This document shows, piece after piece, positions 59,420-64,000 of a stretch of 64,000 nucleotides of DNA. Source of the DNA: Argentina anserina (lineage: Eukaryota; Streptophyta; Magnoliopsida; Rosales; Rosaceae); assembly GCF_933775445.1 (NCBI RefSeq), contig NC_065872.1:4650001-4714000 (forward strand). Direction: 5' to 3'. Numbering within the stretch: the first letter of the stretch is position 1; each line of letters begins with the position of its first letter. A program made the translations under genes and the position numbers. The notes beneath the pieces were generated by a model. That model was not told the DNA's origin. It did not search any database and saw only the letters and a list, made by a program, of their open reading frames with translations.

Positions 59420-62400
59420 ATGAAGAAGCACCACCACGCCGCCACGTGGAAGCTCCTCCTACTCCTCCTCCTCATCCCCATCCTCGGCTCCTTATTCCCA
59501 TACGCTGCCGTCTCGGCCTCCGCGCTCCAGCGATCGCAGCCGGACCACCACAACGCCGGCCTCTCCCGCTCTCCCGGCCGATCGCTCCTCTCCCACCCGC
59601 CGCCGTCAGTATTCTACACTCTCGAATTTCACCGATTTGTTAGCTCCATCCTGTAATTAAAATTTAACACTGTTTGGCTTTGATCTTTGATTTCGTCAGT
59701 CAGCGTATCTCTCACTTCGAGGCGGCACGGGAGGGGAAGTTACTGCTGGTGGACAGTAATTCCGGCGCGGTAATTTATGGCGTGGATTTAGGGAGGCCGC
59801 TGTACAGTTCATATCAGGCGCCTCAACTCAGAAATAATGTGTACGTAGAAGATCCTAATAGATTTTATCTAGACGCTGACGAAGATGGCCGACTCTATAG
59901 CATAAGCAATGGCATCAAAAGGGTATGCGTATACGACGCTCAATTTTTTTCTATGAGGTTTTCATAATCATCCATGCATTATTCATGATGGAATTATAGG
60001 ATCAATTAGAACATTCGCGTATCTAATTTCTGACGGATAGTTTTGTCGAATTTGTCAATTGGTCGGGGGATGAAACACTCCATGATTGTAGCTGCAATGC
60101 ATTGGAATTTCGTGTATTGTTCATTAATCGTTGGCTTGCTTGCAGAAACTTGATAGGCCTATGGCTGAATTTGTCCTTCTGACGCCTCATACATCAGACG
60201 ATGGAAGTGTAACAGTTGGATCGATGAAGACCACGACCTATGTAATTGATCCTTGGACTGGAAGGATAATTCACAGATACCCTTCAACACTTGGAGAGGA
60301 GCAGGGTCTACTTTACCCTGGTATTATCAAACGCATTAAGCAATTGGTCAAGCTTGGTCCAACGAGTCCGAATTCTGCTATGTCGCAACTACAAGTACTG
60401 GTGACAGAGTTTACTCTGATGACGTACTTTCCGAAGTCAAATGAAGTCGCCTGGAATTTGACATTTTGTGAAATTGGAGTTGTATCATTCTGTTCAGATA
60501 TTGAGAATCCTGTTATCGGGGCCCTTGATTCTGAAGCAGGCGGTGATGTTGCCTCACCATTACCATGCCATTCCAAAGTAAGAGTACCCCACCAAAGGCG
60601 TATATCGATTGAACCACCTGTACATGGCAGATTATTAGAGGAACAAAACAAACATAAGATACTCTCGAATTCTGCTTCAAATGGGAGGAAATCTCCTACT
60701 GGCATGTTGGTCTTGCTTTTTGATCGATCACGAGTTTGGACTCTCACTTTCTCCTTTTTTATCCTCCCGGGCTTTGTTATATGCTGCTGTGCTTACGTGG
60801 TTAGTAGGCAACGGCTCGCTGATCCAAATGCTCTGCCTTCCAAGAGTAAGAAGAATCAGAAATCAGGAGAGACAACTAGTGACATTGGTGAAGAGGAGAA
60901 TCATGTATCATCTCAGGATGAGGAAGCTTTAGCCTACTCTGATGGTGTCAACAAAACATTATCACTTGATAAACTATTGTATGGTGCTGCGGTTGGTCGC
61001 AGGATTGGTAAACTACTCATATCAGATAAAGAGATTGCCAAGGGAAGCAATGGTACCATTGTGCTGGAGGGAATTTATGAAGGTCGACCTGTTGCAGTCA
61101 AACGCCTTGTTCTAGGTCATTATGATATGGCTTTCAAAGAAATTCAGAATCTTATTGCATCTGACCGACATCCAAATATAGTACGCTGGTACGGGGTAGA
61201 GTATGATCGAGATTTTGTTTATCTCTCTTTGGAGCGCTGTATCTGCAACTTGGATGATTTGATACAAATTCACGCAAATTCCTCCCAAAATCCAGTAGCT
61301 GGTGAGGACCATCCTGTGATTCAAAATAAGGTTCGCTTGTCCGTGGTGAAGAATATCATGCCAGATGTTAATTTATGGGAAGATAATGGTCTTTTGTCCC
61401 CTCTATTATTGAAATTGATGAGGTTGGTTAACATTTACCTCAAATCTGTTATATATCAGTTTTCACCTAGCATCGTCTTGACATTATTTTTCATTTGTGG
61501 ACTTAGGGATGTGGTTTCTGGGCTTGTGCATCTACATGAATTAGGGATAATTCATCGGGACTTGAAGCCTCAAAATGTTTTGTTGATCAAGGAAGGCTCG
61601 CTGTGTGCAAAGCTGTCAGATATGGGTATCAGCAAGCAACTTATTGGGGACATGTCTTCGCTGGGTCATCATGCTACTGGAAAGTACTTCTTTACCTTTA
61701 ACATTCAACACACAGGGTTGGAGGCACCGATCACATAATCGTCTAGCTCACAATCCAGTTTAGCTATGCTATTCCATTACTCATGGGTAATATTTATTTT
61801 ATGCTTGCAGGTAGTGGTAGTTCGGGTTGGCAAGCACCCGAACAGCTTCTTCACGGGCGGCAAACACGTGCTGTGGATTTGTTTAGTTTAGGTTGTGTCC
61901 TATTCTTTTGTATCACTGGTGGCAGACATCCATTTGGTGACCGCCTTGAACGTGATATAAATATTGTGAAGAACCAAATGGATCTGTTCTCGGTCGAGTA
62001 TCTTCCAGAAGCTTTGGATCTTATATCTCGATTGTTAAACCGCGATCCTGAATTGAGGTAATACTGAGCATTAGTTTCTTCTAATAATTCTAAGCAATAG
62101 TTATGCATTATGCAATGGAGATGTCTCCTGTACGACTTTTACCACTGCTTCCATTGAATCTTATGTTGCTTTTTTCAACTGAACTAGCTAGCTTATTATG
62201 AGGGTTCAAGTTATTGTAGATATATTAAGTCAGCTACGTGCTGCCCCAGTTTCTTCAGGCATACTTGGTGGCAGGTGGTGTTAGGTTGGATGTCTTGGAA
62301 TGTATTGATCTTGAAAGATTAAATGTTGTCACTGCATGATTTGTCTTTTAAAGCAAAGAGTCATTGATGTAAACAGACAACATAGTGGTTTCTAATTTTG

Positions 62401-63187
62401 ATGGCATCTCTAAATATCTATATGGTTATTTTTTTATTTCGTTAAGGCCAAAGGCTTTGGAGGTGTTGCACCATCCTCTTTTCTGGAGCTCTGAGACAAG
62501 AGTCTCATTCCTGCGAGACTATAGTGACAGGGTAGAATTGGAAGATAGATGGTCCAACTCTGATCTTCTGAGAGCCCTAGAGAGTACTGCGCCCAGAGCT
62601 TTGGGTGGGAAATGGAATGAGAAGATGGAACCTGCATTCCTCACTAACATTGGCCAATACAGGCGTTATAAGTTTGACACCGTCCGAGACTTATTGCGAG
62701 TCATGCGGAACAAATCAAATCACTATAGAGAGCTCCCAAAAGAAATCCAGGTAATCTTCTCCTTTTCCTTCTGAATTTTTCCAACTGAGAGTATGTATAC
62801 ATTAATAATTTAGGAATCAGAAATGAAATATCTGTGACTATGTCAACAGTGTCAGTAAAGTAGATTGTTCGCTTGTTTGGAAAAATTCATTTAGAATCAT
62901 CACTGCGAAGTGTTTCAGAAGTAACAGTTATCAACTTATCATAGTCTTAAGCATGGCCGCTCTTATGTATATGTCTATGTGCTGGTACGAGTGATATTTA
63001 CTCTTGATTTGTGGTGGCTGTTCAGGAACTCCTAGGACCATTGCCTGAAGGATATGATGCCTACTTTGCAAGCCGGTTCCCAAAACTTCTGATAGAAGTA
63101 TACAAAGTTGCGTGCAAACATTGTAGAGAAGAGGAATGGTTTCAGAAGTATTTCAAAAGTACTGCTAATGAGTCCTCGGGTCTCTAG
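59420..63187 (+). CDS. IRE1: ER stress sensor kinase/endoribonuclease IRE1 (856 aa)
   Basis: Exons 59420-59608, 59704-59922, 60146-61422, 61507-61683, 61815-62057, 62447-62750 and 63026-63187. A signal peptide (LLLLLLLIPILGS core) is followed by the ER-lumenal sensor (AREGKLLLVDSNSG, TYVIDPWTGRIIHRYPS) and one TM helix (about 335-358, VWTLTFSFFILPGFVICCCA). The kinase has a KGSNGT loop (about 432-440), VAVKRL, HRDLKPQN (578-585), DMG in place of DFG (600-602) as in other IRE1s, and GSSGWQAPEQL. The C-terminal KEN RNase domain includes DRVELEDRW, YRRYKFDTVRDLLRVMRNK, NHYRELP and RFPKLL. On ER stress, plant IRE1 splices bZIP60 mRNA. The junction of exons 4 and 5 is unusual: the expected donor (ctg, then gaaagt) lacks GT, and a frame-keeping model uses GT at 61684 and AG at 61813. 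Which Arabidopsis paralogue it matches best is not settled. Confidence 0.93.
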
Positions 63188-63734
63188 TCACCAAGTTATG
63201 CTGAAATAAAACACTTGCTTTGTGTAGGGTTGGCGTAGTTTGTATGTGTAGATGCCTGTAAATATATATAATGATGTATAAAATTAACCGATGATCTTTA
63301 TAAATGGTTTCATCATCAAATCACTATCATGTTTTCATTTGCCAACAGTGTGATAAATTTTCGGAAAAGAGTGAAAAAAAGTTGTTTGATTCGTGTTTGG
63401 TTGATTGAGGGCTAAAGAAAGTGATTTTGTCAATTGTAGAAACAGAGGCCTTTCGGTAGTTGGGACATGTTATAAGAGAAGTTGAGGTCCTTGAGGATGA
63501 TAGGGTTATAGAGGACTCTGCAGAATGTTTTGGCTTGTTGGCCCTGTAAAAAGCGCATTCATCATGTCAATTGCATTTTTCTGTGCCTGGGGAGATATCA
63601 CTTTGCTCGTCCCCGGTAAGTTAGGGCGTTGTTAACTAGCTCAGCTGGGGTGATCCCTGGCGTGTGACTCAAGAAATTACTGAATGAGGTGAACTGTGTC
63701 GGTAAAGCAAAATTCAAATATTCAATTTTGTTAT
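63188..63734. other. IRE1 3' UTR and downstream spacer
   Basis: Starts with the IRE1 3' UTR. Some phrases (catcaaatcactatcatg near 63314) recur near 63946 (catcaaatcactagcatg), suggesting that the duplication of the IRE1 3' end reaches further than the exon itself. Confidence 0.5.
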
Positions 63735-63900
63735 TTTTGAAAATTGTTTCGAAGATACCTGTTATCATAGTCGTGAACAAACTGAGCTCCTAGGACAAGT
63801 GCCCGGTGGATATGATGGCTACTTTCAGTACTTCGCAAGTCAATCAGCTCCCAGAAAATTCTGATTCAGGCGGGCAAGGATGTGTGCTTGCAGGTTCAGA
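63735..63900 (+). pseudogene. Decayed duplicate of the last IRE1 exon
   Basis: From 63785 the text gagctcctagg, ggatatgatggctacttt, cttcgcaagt and ctcccag follows the first 70 bases of IRE1 exon 7 at 63026 (gaactcctagg, ggatatgatgcctacttt, tgcaagccgg, ttcccaa). Upstream, ttatcatagtcgtgaac matches the preceding intron (ttatcatagtcttaagc). Substitutions and small insertions (cagtacttc) disrupt the frame. It is a local partial duplication, not a second gene. Confidence 0.7.
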
Positions 63901-64000
63901 TATGCCTGTAAGTAATTCATATCCCAAGAATCTTTCTGTATGCTTTCATCAAATCACTAGCATGCATGATTCATTCAGGTGGTGATACAGTCATTTTAGG

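Noticed and set aside
1..64000. CRISPR arrays, operons, prokaryotic gene clusters
   Set aside because: The window is plant nuclear DNA; the short repeats are microsatellites and transposon ends, not regularly spaced direct repeats.

Overview
This is nuclear DNA from a flowering plant, most likely a eudicot. It holds intron-rich genes with GT-AG introns, AT-rich intergenic DNA, MITEs and solo LTRs, and plant-specific families (tonoplast sugar transporters, MLO, PILS, ATL RING-H2, plant IRE1). The species cannot be fixed from the sequence. Gene content and family resemblance would fit a rosid, but that is a guess.

Layout from left to right: (1) 1-870, a terminal-inverted-repeat element cut by the window edge; (2) 1316-1690 (-), a small Pro/Gln-rich ORF; (3) 5413-11996 (+), two tandem tonoplast sugar transporter genes with matching intron positions; (4) 13109-15160 (+), a p34/AAGAB-type adaptin-binding GTPase-like protein; (5) 17284-17949 (-), an intronless ATL80-like RING-H2 E3 ligase; (6) 19100-23016, a transposon cluster: a Mutator-like MITE, a decayed Ty1/copia element and a solo LTR; (7) 26311-31575 (-), an MLO8-like seven-transmembrane protein with 15 exons; (8) 36232-38277 (+), a small plastid-targeted membrane protein; (9) 38700-47000, a gene-poor stretch with a hAT MITE, another MITE, a 1.2-kb foldback element with a GC-rich core, and GTCCC-rich repeats; (10) 47831-49916 (+), a PILS auxin-transport-like carrier; (11) 50600-58070 (-), the exosome nuclease RRP44A/DIS3 with 24 exons and a solo LTR in one intron; (12) 59420-63187 (+), the ER stress sensor IRE1, followed by a decayed copy of its last exon.

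For the multi-exon genes I assembled exons by hand. In every case the summed coding length is a multiple of three and the protein runs colinear with its family: 757, 714, 413, 582, 156, 411, 936 and 856 aa. The genes are ordinary plant housekeeping, transport, defence and stress genes. They do not form an operon or a visible joint pathway; the only close relation is the tandem sugar transporter pair.

I found no convincing new biological system. The points most worth checking are the shifted splice site in the IRE1 kinase region, the second sugar transporter copy with changes at conserved sugar-porter positions and a GC-AG intron, and several well-delimited transposable elements.
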